64,000 bases of DNA, taken from Actinoplanes sp. KI2 (GTDB taxonomy: Bacteria; Actinomycetota; Actinomycetes; Mycobacteriales; Micromonosporaceae). Shown piece by piece: positions 34,883-43,341 of this stretch. Below the pieces are notes generated by a model. The model was given only the letters and a program-made list of their open reading frames with translations. It searched no databases and was not told the DNA's origin. Position 1 is the first letter of the stretch. Every line of letters begins with the position of its first letter. The position numbers were made by a program, and so were the translations under genes. Location: positions 62,001 through 126,000 of the forward strand of contig NZ_JAOSZE010000010.1 in NCBI RefSeq assembly GCF_025630775.1, read 5' to 3'.

Positions 34883-35380
34883 ATGACCCCCGACGAGTTG
34901 GTGCGGGCCGCGATCGAGGTCGCCGAGGAGGGCATGGCCCACGGCGAGTTGCCGATCGGCGCGGTCATCGAGATGGGCGGCGAGATCATCGCCCGCGCAC
35001 ACACCCGCGACCGCTCGTGGGGCCGTCGCCTGGTGCACGCCGACCTGCTGGCCATGACCGAGGCGGACGAGAAGCTCGGCTGGGCCCCGCGCCCGCATCC
35101 GCTGCGCCTGGCCGTCAATCTGGAGCCCTGCCTGATGTGCCTGGGCGCGGCCATGGCCCTGAAGGTCGACGAGGTCTACTACGGCCTGGATTCCCCCGCC
35201 GACGGCGGCAGCGCCCTGGTAGCCGACTGGCCGGCCAGCCCCGACCTCCCGTGGTACACCCCACCGGCGATAACCGGCGGCCTACACCGGGACGAGGTAC
35301 AAGACCAGTTCCGCCGCTACTGCAACCAGGCCCCGGATTCCGGCTTCCGTACGTGGGCCCAGACGCTGCGATCGAGATAG
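34883..35380 (+). CDS. Nucleoside/tRNA deaminase-like protein with altered catalytic motif
   Basis: A 165-residue protein of the cytidine/deoxycytidylate deaminase superfamily. The zinc ligands His in RRLVHADLLAM and Cys-x-x-Cys in LEPCLMCLGAA are present, but the catalytic Glu of the usual HAE is Asp here (HAD). The general fold (GELPIGAVIEMGGEIIARAH) is TadA/guanine-deaminase-like. It may be a functional variant with a different substrate or an inactive paralogue. Start ATG at 34883. Confidence 0.8.
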   Translation: MTPDELVRAAIEVAEEGMAHGELPIGAVIEMGGEIIARAHTRDRSWGRRLVHADLLAMTEADEKLGWAPRPHPLRLAVNLEPCLMCLGAAMALKVDEVYYGLDSPADGGSALVADWPASPDLPWYTPPAITGGLHRDEVQDQFRRYCNQAPDSGFRTWAQTLRSR

Positions 35381-35453
35381 CCGCACAACCTCAGACAGCA
35401 CCGATCGCCCAAATCACCCCTAACCAGGTAAAATAACTCGATACTCTGCCCGC

Positions 35454-36332
35454 ATGTCCGACACCCGTACGCTGATGTCAGCCACGGTCGCCCAGGATCT
35501 GGACACGATCAAGGGCTGGTTCAATGCCAGTGACCGGCGCATGTTCGCCCGCATACTGGAGCGTCAGGCGCGGCTCGGCGAGCTCGGCGACGTCGTCGAA
35601 CTCGGCTGCTACCTCGGTAAGAGCGCGGTGCTGATCGGCGACTACCTTCGGCCGGGCGAGACGTTCACGGTGCTCGACCTGTTCGAGTCCGACGCGCCCG
35701 ACGCCGAGAACTCGGTGGAGATGCAGCGGTCCTATTCGACCCTGACCCAGGCGGCGTTCGAGCGCAATTACCTACGGTTCCACCCCGACCTGCCCGTCGT
35801 GGTCAAGGCTCCGTCGTCGGCGATCGTGGACCATGTCGCGCCGGCCTCGTGCCGTTTCATCCATATCGACGCCTCGCACCTCTACGAACACGTCGCAACC
35901 GACGTCGACTCCGCCTGCAAGCTGCTCCGGCCGGATGGGATCGTGGTGTTCGACGACTTCCGCGCCGAGCACACCCCCGGCGTCGCCTGTGCCGTCTGGG
36001 AGGCCGTGCTCAACAAGGGGCTGCAGCCGATCTGCCTGACCGAGTCGAAGCTGTACGGCACCTGGGGCGACGCCGGGGGAGTGCGCGCCGATCTCGAGGC
36101 CTGGCTGTCCCACGACCCGTTCGGCTTCGTCGAAACGCAGCGCGTCGCCGGCCATCCGATGCTGCGCGCCAAGGTCCGTCTCGCCCCGGCACCCGCCGTC
36201 GCCCACCCGTCAGCACCCAAGCCGGCCGCACCGATACCCGAGCCGCACCCGCGCACGGGCCTCCGCAGGATCGCCAAGGATTGGCTACCCCCGGTCGTCC
36301 ACGCCCGTATAGCCGCCGCGCGCAGGCGCTGA
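35454..36332 (+). CDS. Class I SAM-dependent methyltransferase
   Basis: A 292-residue protein. Motif I is VVELGCYLGKSAVLIGDYL, motif II VLDLFES, and FIHIDASHLYEHVATDVDSA cut across with LLRPDGIVVFDDF places it in the class-I family with a TylF/macrocin-like DDF motif. The last ~60 residues form a Pro-rich tail. It is the last chromosomal gene before the integration hot spot. Confidence 0.85.
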   Translation: MSDTRTLMSATVAQDLDTIKGWFNASDRRMFARILERQARLGELGDVVELGCYLGKSAVLIGDYLRPGETFTVLDLFESDAPDAENSVEMQRSYSTLTQAAFERNYLRFHPDLPVVVKAPSSAIVDHVAPASCRFIHIDASHLYEHVATDVDSACKLLRPDGIVVFDDFRAEHTPGVACAVWEAVLNKGLQPICLTESKLYGTWGDAGGVRADLEAWLSHDPFGFVETQRVAGHPMLRAKVRLAPAPAVAHPSAPKPAAPIPEPHPRTGLRRIAKDWLPPVVHARIAAARRR

Positions 36333-36402
36333 CCGACTCACCCCGCCGGCGGAGATCTTCCCCGCCCGACGCGCGGCCGACGCCCGCTCCCATCCGATAC
36401 GT

Positions 36403-36456
36403 CCTGACCGTGGGTCCTGGGGGCTCGGCCTCCAGGAGAAATAGCACGAGTTCCCT
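36403..36456. repeat. Boundary box repeated at 43195-43250
   Basis: About 54 bp here match 43195-43250 at roughly 85 percent, with a shared hairpin (CTGGGGGC, 3-nt loop, complement) and an identical AGAAATAGCACGAG tail. The right copy lies 3' of an integrase remnant and just before the att repeat, so this copy probably marks the left end of an older element. The gap 36333-36614 holds nothing else that I can support. Confidence 0.7.
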
Positions 36457-36614
36457 GGCCACTACCGCCCCCAGGCCGGGGCGATGACGACCACAAGCGC
36501 CCTGGACACCGCGGCGGGCGTATCCCACGTGCGTGTCGGGCGATGCCTCAACCCATGGACCGGCCCACCGATATTGACCCTTGACCAGGCCAACAACGGC
36601 AAAGGGCGATACCC

Positions 36615-37292
36615 ATGCAGCACGGCGAAGGCCAAGGCGTCCTCGTCCGCCACCGGCGACGCTCCAAGTTCCAGCTGCGCCGGACGTGGGTTGGGGTTGG
36701 TGCTGCCGGTGTCGTCGCGGCCGGTGTCATCGCGTTCGCCGGTTCCTGGCACTCAAATAGCCCGAGCAAATTCGTGGACGCTGGTGCGGTCGCGCAGGGA
36801 GTTCCGGCGACCCCGGCAGACTCGCCCTCTCCGACCACTGAGGCCCCGTCGGCGGCCCCGGTGTACACGCCGACGCCGTCACCGGTCCGGACGGTGACCA
36901 CGGCAGCGCCTCGGCCCGTCCACCACAACCCGACCCCGGCGCGGCCGAAGCAAACCCCACCTGCCGAGCCGGAATGCAACCCGGACCCCGACGAGATCTA
37001 TCAGGCGAAGGCCGACATCCAGGAAGCGCTGGATGAGGAAAGGTCACCCAGCTATGGACCCGGCGACAAGGCGGTCGCTGACTACAACCTAGCGGCGGCG
37101 AGGCGGGAACTGAACGATGCGTATGCCTGCACCACTGGTGAGGATCACCACGACCTGGACGTCATGGAGGCCCGGGCGTACCTCGAATTGGCCCGGCAGC
37201 ACGTCCGGGAGGCCACAACGCAGGGCGACCGGATGGAAGCCATCGCGGACGTCAATAGGTGGGTGCGGCGGCTGACCGAACTCGGGCCGTAG
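36615..37292 (+). CDS. Membrane-anchored protein with Pro-rich linker and helical domain
   Basis: A 225-residue protein. A basic N terminus, one TM helix (VGVGAAGVVAAGVIAFAG), a Thr/Pro-rich external linker (PTPSPVRTVTTAAPRPVHHN), then ~110 residues of helices with two cysteines that could form a disulfide (ECNPDPDE... AYACTTGED). No family recognised. It lies just inside the probable left boundary of the older mobile DNA. Confidence 0.6.
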   Translation: MQHGEGQGVLVRHRRRSKFQLRRTWVGVGAAGVVAAGVIAFAGSWHSNSPSKFVDAGAVAQGVPATPADSPSPTTEAPSAAPVYTPTPSPVRTVTTAAPRPVHHNPTPARPKQTPPAEPECNPDPDEIYQAKADIQEALDEERSPSYGPGDKAVADYNLAAARRELNDAYACTTGEDHHDLDVMEARAYLELARQHVREATTQGDRMEAIADVNRWVRRLTELGP

Positions 37293-37344
37293 CGCTCGAC
37301 GCCGCCAGCGCGGCGAAGCCCTTGGGTCACCCGGAGGGCGAGCC

Positions 37345-37443
37345 GGCCACTGTCCGATCTGTGGCGCCAAGGTGATCGAGCCGGTGCCGGCCGAGGAATG
37401 CGCCGCGCTCCAGATCGGCATCACACCACTTCAGAAGATGTAG
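37345..37443 (+). pseudogene. Remnant with zinc-ribbon-like C terminus
   Basis: A short open stretch ending at the TAG at 37441 encodes GHCPICGAKVIEPVPAEECA followed by ALQIGITPLQKM. The CPIC and later Cys suggest half of a zinc ribbon, as in small AICE proteins. No start with ribosome site is visible; probably a fragment left by an earlier element. Confidence 0.35.
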
Positions 37444-37661
37444 AAGTGCAGAATTTCAGGCCGCCCCGTGGCCAACTCGTCCGGGCGCCGGCGGCTGCCC
37501 GTCGTCGGCGCCGGGATCCCGGTCACCGCGATGGCCAGACTCCGGCCGGCCAGCCGGCGCCGGGCCCGCGCCACCAGCGCGTCCGGGTCGGCCGGCTCTG
37601 GCCGCGGCGGTGGGCTGGCAACCGCGGTCATGATCGCACCCGTTGGCGGCCGCCCACCCCG

Positions 37662-37803
37662 GTGGCGGAATGGGCCGGTCAGTCGCCGGAGGCGCTCTGG
37701 CGCAACTACGCCAAGTGTCTCGATCGGGGACAGACGGGAGCTCCGACGCCCAGTGGAGGCCGGCTACCCGAGGCGATGCGACTTCGGCACGTATTCGGCA
37801 CGG
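37662..37803 (+). pseudogene. Integrase 3'-end remnant 1
   Basis: Encodes VAEWAGQSPEALWRNYAKCL followed by DRGQ, then drifts out of frame. This is the catalytic-Tyr end of a tyrosine integrase closely related to the intact one ending at 62577 and to the remnant at 42823. Only the last ~45 codons remain. It lies about 410 bp left of the CHAT operon. The stretch 37804-38182 between them shows no gene. Confidence 0.8.
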
Positions 37804-38212
37804 TGCCTGGTGATCCTCACATTAGGGAGGGGCCAGAAGGCTTCCGTCGCGCGGGCTCTGCCCGATCGGGCCGGGCCGCCGGCGGCAAGCACATTCCAAC
37901 GCTTGCCGCCGGGGCCGGTCTGATTGCCTCTGGCGCGCGATGGGAAGCCGCTTCCGGAGCGCCCGCCGGAGGCAGGGATTCTCGGCTGGCCATAGGCCGC
38001 CCCACGGCAGGACCGCTGGAGGCATACCTTCCCCTGCCGTCCGCCCGAACGGATCGCGGCAGTCAAGCGCAGCGATTAGTCCGTCTCCTGGCACGCAGAT
38101 CTGCTGGCCCGTTTGGGCGGGTGGTTTGTCGGGTTGGTGGTTGCCCGTGGTCATTCGACGGTGGTCGACTGGTCGTCTATCGATGACCGTTGCGGGCAGG
38201 AGGCGGACGCGG

Positions 38213-41200
38213 GTGGGTGTCGTGCTGCGGTTGACGCAGGCCGCGGCGGCGGGCGGTCAGCATGTGGTGACGACGCGGGTGACCGGGCTTGAGGACATTC
38301 CCGAGGCGTCGGCGACGAGCCGGTTCGAGTTGTCCATCACCGACGAGGACCGGGAGCGGATCCGCTGGTACCTGGAGGACTTCCTGGAGTACCCGCTCGA
38401 CCCGGCGCCGGAACTTGCGGCGGGTGTCGAGTCGCGGTTGGCCGAGATCGGCACCCGGCTATTCCAGCTGGTCTTCGCGGAGGAGGAGGCGCGCGAGCTG
38501 TGGGCGAGCGTGCGCGGAACGCTGCACGAGGTGCGCGTCGAGGTAGCCTGCGAGGTCGACGCGGCGGCGATCCTACCGTGGGAGCTGCTGCGGGATCCGC
38601 GTACGCTGCGCCCCGTCGCGCTGGAGGCCGCCGAGTATGTGCGGGTCAACGCCCAGCCGGCCAAGCGGGTGCCGCGACGGCCGGCCGACGACGCCGATCG
38701 ACTGCGGGTGCTGTTGGTGATCTGCCGTCCCGGCGGGGGCGACGACGTGCCGTTCCGGTCGGTGGGCGCGCTGCTGCTCAAGACGCCGCAGGCCCGGGAG
38801 GTCCTCGGCCTGACCGTGCTGCGGCCGCCGACCTTCGCCGCCCTGTCGTCGGTGCTGGAGCAGGCCCACGCCGCCGGAAAGCCGTTCCACGCGGTGCATT
38901 TCGACGGCCACGGTACCTACCTGCCGGCAAGCCGGTTGCGGGGTGGGGGCGTGCCGGTCAGTCCGGCCAGGTACGGCCTGCTGTCCCCGCTGCGCGAGGG
39001 CACGCACGGGTACCTGCTGTTCGAAGACCCGACCGCGCCGAACAACCAGCAGCTGGTCGACGGCCCGGCGTTGGGCGCGCTGCTGGCCCGCACCGGAGTC
39101 GGGGCGCTGGTTCTGAACGCTTGCCGCTCCGCCTACGCCGAAGCCGCCGACGAGCCCCGCACGGACCAGGCTGACGTCCACTCGCAGGTCCGCGGATACG
39201 GCTCGCTCGCATTGGAGGTCAGCGACGCCGGCGTCGCCGGGGTCGTGGCCATGCGTTACAACGTGTACGTCGTCACTGCGGCCCAGTTCGTCGCCGACCT
39301 CTATGGCGCACTGCTGGCAGGACGCACGCTAGGTCGCGCGGTGTCGGTGGGCCGGCAGCAGTTGGCGGCCCAGCCCAACCGCTCGATCGCCTTCGAGCCC
39401 CGTCCGTTGCAGGACTGGTCGGTGCCGATCGTCTACGAGACGGCGCCGATGAAGCTGCTCCAGGCGAAGCGGAACACGGTTCAGATCACCGTGGGACGGA
39501 CCCAGGGCCGTCTGGCCGGGTTGCCACCCGCCCCCGAGGTCGGGTTCTTCGGCCGCGACGAAACTCTGCTGGCGCTGGACCGGGCTTTCGACACGCATCG
39601 GATCGTGCTGCTGCACGCCTACGCCGGCAGCGGAAAGACATCCACCGCGACGGAGTTTGCCAACTGGTACACGGCTACCGGAGGCCTCACCGATCCGACG
39701 ACTGGCGAACACGGGCCCGTGCTGTTCTCGTCGCTGGAGCAGCACACGCCGTTGGTCGCGCTCCTCAACCAGCTCGGCGCCAAGCTCGACCCGGTTCTGC
39801 AGGCCAACGGGATCCAGTGGCTGAGCCTGTCGCAGGCTGAGCGGCGGGAGGTAGCTCTGCAGCTACTGAGTTTGTCGCCGGTGCTGTGGATCTGGGACAA
39901 CGTCGAGCCGGTCGCCGGGTTCCCGGCTGGGATACCGTCGGCCTGGACGGCCGACGAGCAGCGCGAGTTGCGTGACTTCCTGCAGGCGGCGGCCGGGACG
40001 CGAGCGCGGTTGCTGTTGACCTCGCGCCGCGACGAACGAGGCTGGCTCGGCGAGTTGCCCATCCGGGTCCGGTTGCCCAAGATGCCGATGCTCGAACGCA
40101 TCCAGTTCACCCAGGGCCTGGCCGCCCGGCACGGCCACCGGATCACCGCGGTGGCGGACTGGCGGCCGCTGCTGCGCTACAGCGACGGCAACCCACTCAC
40201 CATCACCGTGGTGGTTGGGCAGGCGCTACGTGCCGGATACACCGCCAAGGCCCAGATCGAGGAGTTCGTGGACCGGCTGCGGTCGGGCGAGGCCGACCTG
40301 GACGACGCGGACGAGGCGCAGGGCCGGTCGCGGTCGCTGGCCGCGTCGCTCACCTATGGACTGACAGCCGCGTTCACCCCGCCGGAGCGCAGCCAGTTGG
40401 CGGTGCTCAGCGTGTTCCAGGACACCGTCGACGTCGACGCCCTAGTGGGCATGGGTCACGAGAGCAATCCGTCGGCGGTGCCGGCATTGGCCGGGCTGAC
40501 CCGCGAAGCCGGGATCGGCCTGCTCGACAGGGCGGCTGAGATCGGGTTGCTCACCGCCCTCGGTGGCGGCTACTACGCGATTCATCCGGCGCTGCCGTGG
40601 TTCTTCCGCCGGCTCCACGCCAGCCAAGGGGACTCGGACGCGGCGGCTCGAGTGCAGGCCGCCTACATCACCACGATCGCCTCCCTCGCTAACACATATT
40701 TTAGTTGGTACGAGGGGCGTTTGGCCGAGGTGGTGGACATCCTGCGGTTGGAGGAGGCGAACCTGCTCCACGCTCGGTCCCTGGCCCGCGCCGCCGGCCG
40801 ATGGAACGATGTGATCAGCTGCATGCAGGGTCTGCTTAACCTGTACGAACACACCGGGCGCGGCGCCGAGTGGGCCCGCCTCGTCGACGAACTCGTACCG
40901 GACCTCGTCGACCCGGACACCGGCGGCCCCCGGCCCGGCCTCGCCGGCGAGTGGGGGTTGCTCACCGATTACCGGGCCAAGATCGCCCGGGAGGCCCGGG
41001 ACTGGACCGCAGCGTTGTCGCTGCAGCAGGCCCGTGTCGAATACGATCAGAAGGAAGCCGCCGCCGCACTCGCTACCGCCCCAGACCGGCGCACCGACGT
41101 AGACCGCCTCCTTATCCGCTTCCTATCCGTTGGCGAGCACGCCCTCGGCCAGATCCTTCGCCAGCAGCAGGACCCCAACTGCGTAGCCCATTACGAGCGC

Positions 41201-41845
41201 TCGGCCGACCTGTCCCGCGCCATCGGCGACCGTCTGATAGAGGGCATGTGCGCGTTCAACCTGGGCCACGCCCACCTGCTTATTCCGTCGCTGCGGGACC
41301 TTGACCAGGCCGAGCGCTGGTACCGCCGCAGGCTCGACCTCACCGACGAACGGGACCGCCTCGGCCGGGCCCGCACCGTCGGACAGCTCGGCACCGTGGC
41401 GTCCGAGCGGTTTCGCGATGCCCGCGACGCCGGGCAGCCGGAGCCGGTGCTGCTGGAGCACCTCAACGCCGCCGTCGACGCGTATCGGGACGCCCTGGAC
41501 CTGCTGCCCGCCGACGCGACACCCGACCTCGCCACCGCGCATCACCACCTCGGCGACGTTTACACCGAGGCCAGCGAGTACGACACCGCGCTGACGCATT
41601 ACCAGCAGTCCATCCGCCTCAGGGAGGCGGTCGGCGACCGCTACCGCGCAGGGCAGACCCGCTACAGCGTCGCATTCCTGTTCGCCTGCGCGGGACGCAC
41701 CGGCGACGCGCTGCTGTACGCCCGCGCAGCCCTGGCCGACTACGCGCCCTACGGCGCCGGCGCAGCCGCCGACATCGAGGTCGCCCAGAGTCTCATCGCC
41801 CTGCTGGACCCGCCCGCCGATCCGACACCGCCCGGAGCCCCATGA
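38213..41845 (+). CDS. CHAT protease-STAND NTPase-TPR protein
   Basis: About 1210 residues from the GTG at 38213 (AGGAGG 9 nt upstream; an ATG at 38183 would add 10). Order: N-terminal ~90 residues of unknown fold; CHAT caspase-like protease domain to ~430 with catalytic His233 in HFDGHGTY and Cys304 in VLNACRSA; STAND/NB-ARC ATPase with Walker A GSGKT (Lys475) and Walker B LWIWDN (Asp562), a sensor-like LLLTSRRDERGW and a winged-helix part; then TPR helices over the last ~350 residues. This is the layout of NLR-like proteins, where repeats sense a ligand, STAND oligomerises and the protease is the output. It overlaps the next gene by 4 bp (ATGA), starting a three-gene operon between integrase remnants. 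Confidence 0.9.
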   Translation: MGVVLRLTQAAAAGGQHVVTTRVTGLEDIPEASATSRFELSITDEDRERIRWYLEDFLEYPLDPAPELAAGVESRLAEIGTRLFQLVFAEEEARELWASVRGTLHEVRVEVACEVDAAAILPWELLRDPRTLRPVALEAAEYVRVNAQPAKRVPRRPADDADRLRVLLVICRPGGGDDVPFRSVGALLLKTPQAREVLGLTVLRPPTFAALSSVLEQAHAAGKPFHAVHFDGHGTYLPASRLRGGGVPVSPARYGLLSPLREGTHGYLLFEDPTAPNNQQLVDGPALGALLARTGVGALVLNACRSAYAEAADEPRTDQADVHSQVRGYGSLALEVSDAGVAGVVAMRYNVYVVTAAQFVADLYGALLAGRTLGRAVSVGRQQLAAQPNRSIAFEPRPLQDWSVPIVYETAPMKLLQAKRNTVQITVGRTQGRLAGLPPAPEVGFFGRDETLLALDRAFDTHRIVLLHAYAGSGKTSTATEFANWYTATGGLTDPTTGEHGPVLFSSLEQHTPLVALLNQLGAKLDPVLQANGIQWLSLSQAERREVALQLLSLSPVLWIWDNVEPVAGFPAGIPSAWTADEQRELRDFLQAAAGTRARLLLTSRRDERGWLGELPIRVRLPKMPMLERIQFTQGLAARHGHRITAVADWRPLLRYSDGNPLTITVVVGQALRAGYTAKAQIEEFVDRLRSGEADLDDADEAQGRSRSLAASLTYGLTAAFTPPERSQLAVLSVFQDTVDVDALVGMGHESNPSAVPALAGLTREAGIGLLDRAAEIGLLTALGGGYYAIHPALPWFFRRLHASQGDSDAAARVQAAYITTIASLANTYFSWYEGRLAEVVDILRLEEANLLHARSLARAAGRWNDVISCMQGLLNLYEHTGRGAEWARLVDELVPDLVDPDTGGPRPGLAGEWGLLTDYRAKIAREARDWTAALSLQQARVEYDQKEAAAALATAPDRRTDVDRLLIRFLSVGEHALGQILRQQQDPNCVAHYERSADLSRAIGDRLIEGMCAFNLGHAHLLIPSLRDLDQAERWYRRRLDLTDERDRLGRARTVGQLGTVASERFRDARDAGQPEPVLLEHLNAAVDAYRDALDLLPADATPDLATAHHHLGDVYTEASEYDTALTHYQQSIRLREAVGDRYRAGQTRYSVAFLFACAGRTGDALLYARAALADYAPYGAGAAADIEVAQSLIALLDPPADPTPPGAP

Positions 41846-42159
41846 CCAACGCAGCCAACACACCGACCGGCGGCACGCCGTACCGACCGGACCCGATCCC
41901 CGGCTGGGGGAACACCGTCGGGTCCTGGCCGTGGCAACCCTGGCTGGAACACGACGTCCAACTCGGCTGGATGAAAGCTGGCGACTGCCCCTACTGCCAG
42001 CATCCTATGACCGTCCACCAGACCAAGCAGCGCTACGCCCCGCCGATGGACTGGAAGCACGCCCAATGCAACTGCGGGCATCCCCACGAGGGCAGACCGA
42101 CCGACGAGCCCGTCAAAGGCTGCGGGCAGCAGGCCGACATCCGGGCCGCGTCGTCGTGA
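41842..42159 (+). CDS. Small Cys-rich zinc-binding-like protein of the CHAT operon
   Basis: A 105-residue protein. The N-terminal ~35 residues are Trp/Gly/Pro-rich (GWGNTVGSWPWQPW). A probable zinc site follows: C49-P-Y-C52, then C76-N-C78-G-H80-P-H82 and C94. The fold is unknown. It is translationally coupled to both neighbours (ATGA upstream, GTGA downstream), which implies fixed stoichiometry. It may be an adaptor, a chaperone or a protease substrate. Confidence 0.75.
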   Translation: MTNAANTPTGGTPYRPDPIPGWGNTVGSWPWQPWLEHDVQLGWMKAGDCPYCQHPMTVHQTKQRYAPPMDWKHAQCNCGHPHEGRPTDEPVKGCGQQADIRAASS

Positions 42160-42809
42160 CCGGACAGCCACCGCCCGACCCGCAGTCGCGGCCGCACCAG
42201 CCCGGCCCACCCGACGCGGCGGAGTGGGACAAGGCCGCCGTGACCTTCGCCACCGAACAACTCACCCGGATCCGGGCATCGGCGACCGCCTGGACCGGCA
42301 CCGTCGGCACGCTGCTCGGCCTGTTCGGCGCGGTCGCCGTCATCGGCGGCACCACCAAGCTCGCCGACGTGCCGAGCCCGACGCTGCGCTGGGTCATCGT
42401 CAGCTTGGTCGCGGTCGCCGGCTTGCTGGCCGGCGCGTCGATCGCGACCGGCGTGCGGGCCGCCCATGGGGCTAGCCTGCGAACCTCCGACAACTGGTCG
42501 GGCAGCGCCTACCGGGCCGCCGTAGTCACCAATACCGACGACGCCCTTAAGTGGCTGCGGTGGGCCCGATGGACCGGCCTGGCCGCCGCGCTCACCGTCT
42601 TCACGATCGGGCTCCTCGGGCTGATCAGCGTCGCCGCCCAGCCCAAGCAGACGGCCACTACAACCGCCGTCGTCGTCGACCAGACCGGCACCGCCACGTG
42701 CGGACTGATCGGACGCACCACCAACGGTCAGCTCACCCTCAACGGCACCCCGATCGGCAACGTCCGGGACATCACCCCGGTCACCGCCTGCCCCACCCCT
42801 GGGAGATAG
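42156..42809 (+). CDS. Three-TM membrane protein of the CHAT operon, candidate effector
   Basis: A 217-residue protein, GTG start overlapping the Cys-rich gene (GTGA). A Pro-rich head and an amphipathic helix (AAVTFATEQLTRIRASATAW) precede TM helices at about 46-65, 77-98 and 139-160. The C-terminal ~55 residues hold two cysteines (C182 and C212) and a TLNGTPI element. The helix-hairpin layout resembles SLATT-type membrane effectors, though I cannot assign the family. It could be the target opened by the CHAT protease, or a membrane anchor for the sensor. Confidence 0.75.
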   Translation: MTGQPPPDPQSRPHQPGPPDAAEWDKAAVTFATEQLTRIRASATAWTGTVGTLLGLFGAVAVIGGTTKLADVPSPTLRWVIVSLVAVAGLLAGASIATGVRAAHGASLRTSDNWSGSAYRAAVVTNTDDALKWLRWARWTGLAAALTVFTIGLLGLISVAAQPKQTATTTAVVVDQTGTATCGLIGRTTNGQLTLNGTPIGNVRDITPVTACPTPGR

Positions 42810-42822
42810 CCCCACATCCCGG

Positions 42823-43035
42823 GCGGTCTCCACCTGGCTGAACGCGGGCATCTCGCCTACCCAGGTCGCCGAGTGGGCCGGTCAGTCGCCGGAGGTGCTG
42901 TGGCGCAACTACGCCAAGTGCCTCGATGGGGGACAGGCGGAGCTTCGCCGCCGGGTGGAGGTCGGCTACCGGCCGCCGGGCGGGGCGCATGGCTTCGGCA
43001 CGTATTCGGCACAGATAGTCGTGGACGGCCGATGA
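42823..43035 (+). pseudogene. Integrase 3'-end remnant 2
   Basis: An open 70-codon stretch encoding AVSTWLNAGISPTQVAEWAG, then QSPEVLWRNYAKCLDGG..., ending at the TGA at 43033. It aligns with residues ~409-479 of the intact integrase (VSTNLNAGISPTDVAEMAG and the Tyr439 segment), sharing even the final VDGR/VEGR. It starts 14 bp after the CHAT-operon membrane gene. Everything upstream of the HxxR region is gone. Confidence 0.88.
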
Positions 43036-43119
43036 CAGCCGGACGCGGTCGGACACCTGTTCGATGAGGCTAAGGTTGTTTCCGCGTTCACTGATCCGGA
43101 CGGCATCCCGGCCGCCGGG

Positions 43120-43203
43120 TACTCAGCCCGAGTGCTCCGGCGCAACTACCCCAAGCAGCGCCCTCGAATGGAAGCGGGCGTCGACCGCGCCGCGCTACGT
43201 CCG
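43120..43203 (+). pseudogene. Integrase 3'-end remnant 3
   Basis: A short degenerate copy of the same region: VLRRNYPKQRPRMEAGVDRA corresponds to VLWRNYAKCL...RRRMEAGF of the intact integrase, with an internal deletion of about nine codons. The boundary box (43195-43250) overlaps its end and the left att repeat lies ~90 bp further right. Confidence 0.7.
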
Positions 43204-43250
43204 CACCGTGGGGGTCTGGGGGCTCGGCCCCCAGGGAGAAATAGCACGAG
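43195..43250. repeat. Boundary box, second copy
   Basis: The match of 36403-36456, with a perfect 8-bp hairpin (CTGGGGGC/GCCCCCAG, 3-nt loop) and AGAAATAGCACGAG. It sits between integrase remnant 3 and the left att site. Confidence 0.7.
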
Positions 43251-43293
43251 CTCCCGGTCCGCGCATCACAGCGAACAGAGAGCTCCCAAGATC

Positions 43294-43341
43294 GTGCCCC
43301 CGGCAGGATTCGAACCTGCGCTTTCGCCTCCGGAGGGCGAC
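43294..43341. other. Left attachment site (att), tRNA-Arg fragment
   Basis: 48 bp identical to 62676-62723: the T arm, variable loop and 3' half of the anticodon arm of tRNA-Arg on the minus strand. Homology stops after AGGGCGAC, so the 5' half of the tRNA is missing and this copy is not a tRNA gene. The stretch 43342-43760 to the first cargo gene shows nothing else. Confidence 0.95.

Noticed and set aside
35454..36332. The methyltransferase as part of the mobile island.
   Set aside because: It lies left of the boundary box and has ordinary chromosomal codon use; no repeat or integrase trace lies to its left.
37431..38182. Several 60-150 codon frames on both strands between the boundary box and the CHAT gene.
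   Set aside because: They overlap one another and the integrase remnant, with no start signals; the region looks like decayed element DNA.
41842..42809. The CHAT-operon membrane protein as a gasdermin.
   Set aside because: Bacterial gasdermins are mostly soluble beta-rich proteins with a short inhibitory tail; this one has three plain TM helices.
43294..43341. A second tRNA-Arg gene at the left att site.
   Set aside because: Only the 3' half is present; acceptor and D arm sequences are missing, so it cannot fold as a tRNA.
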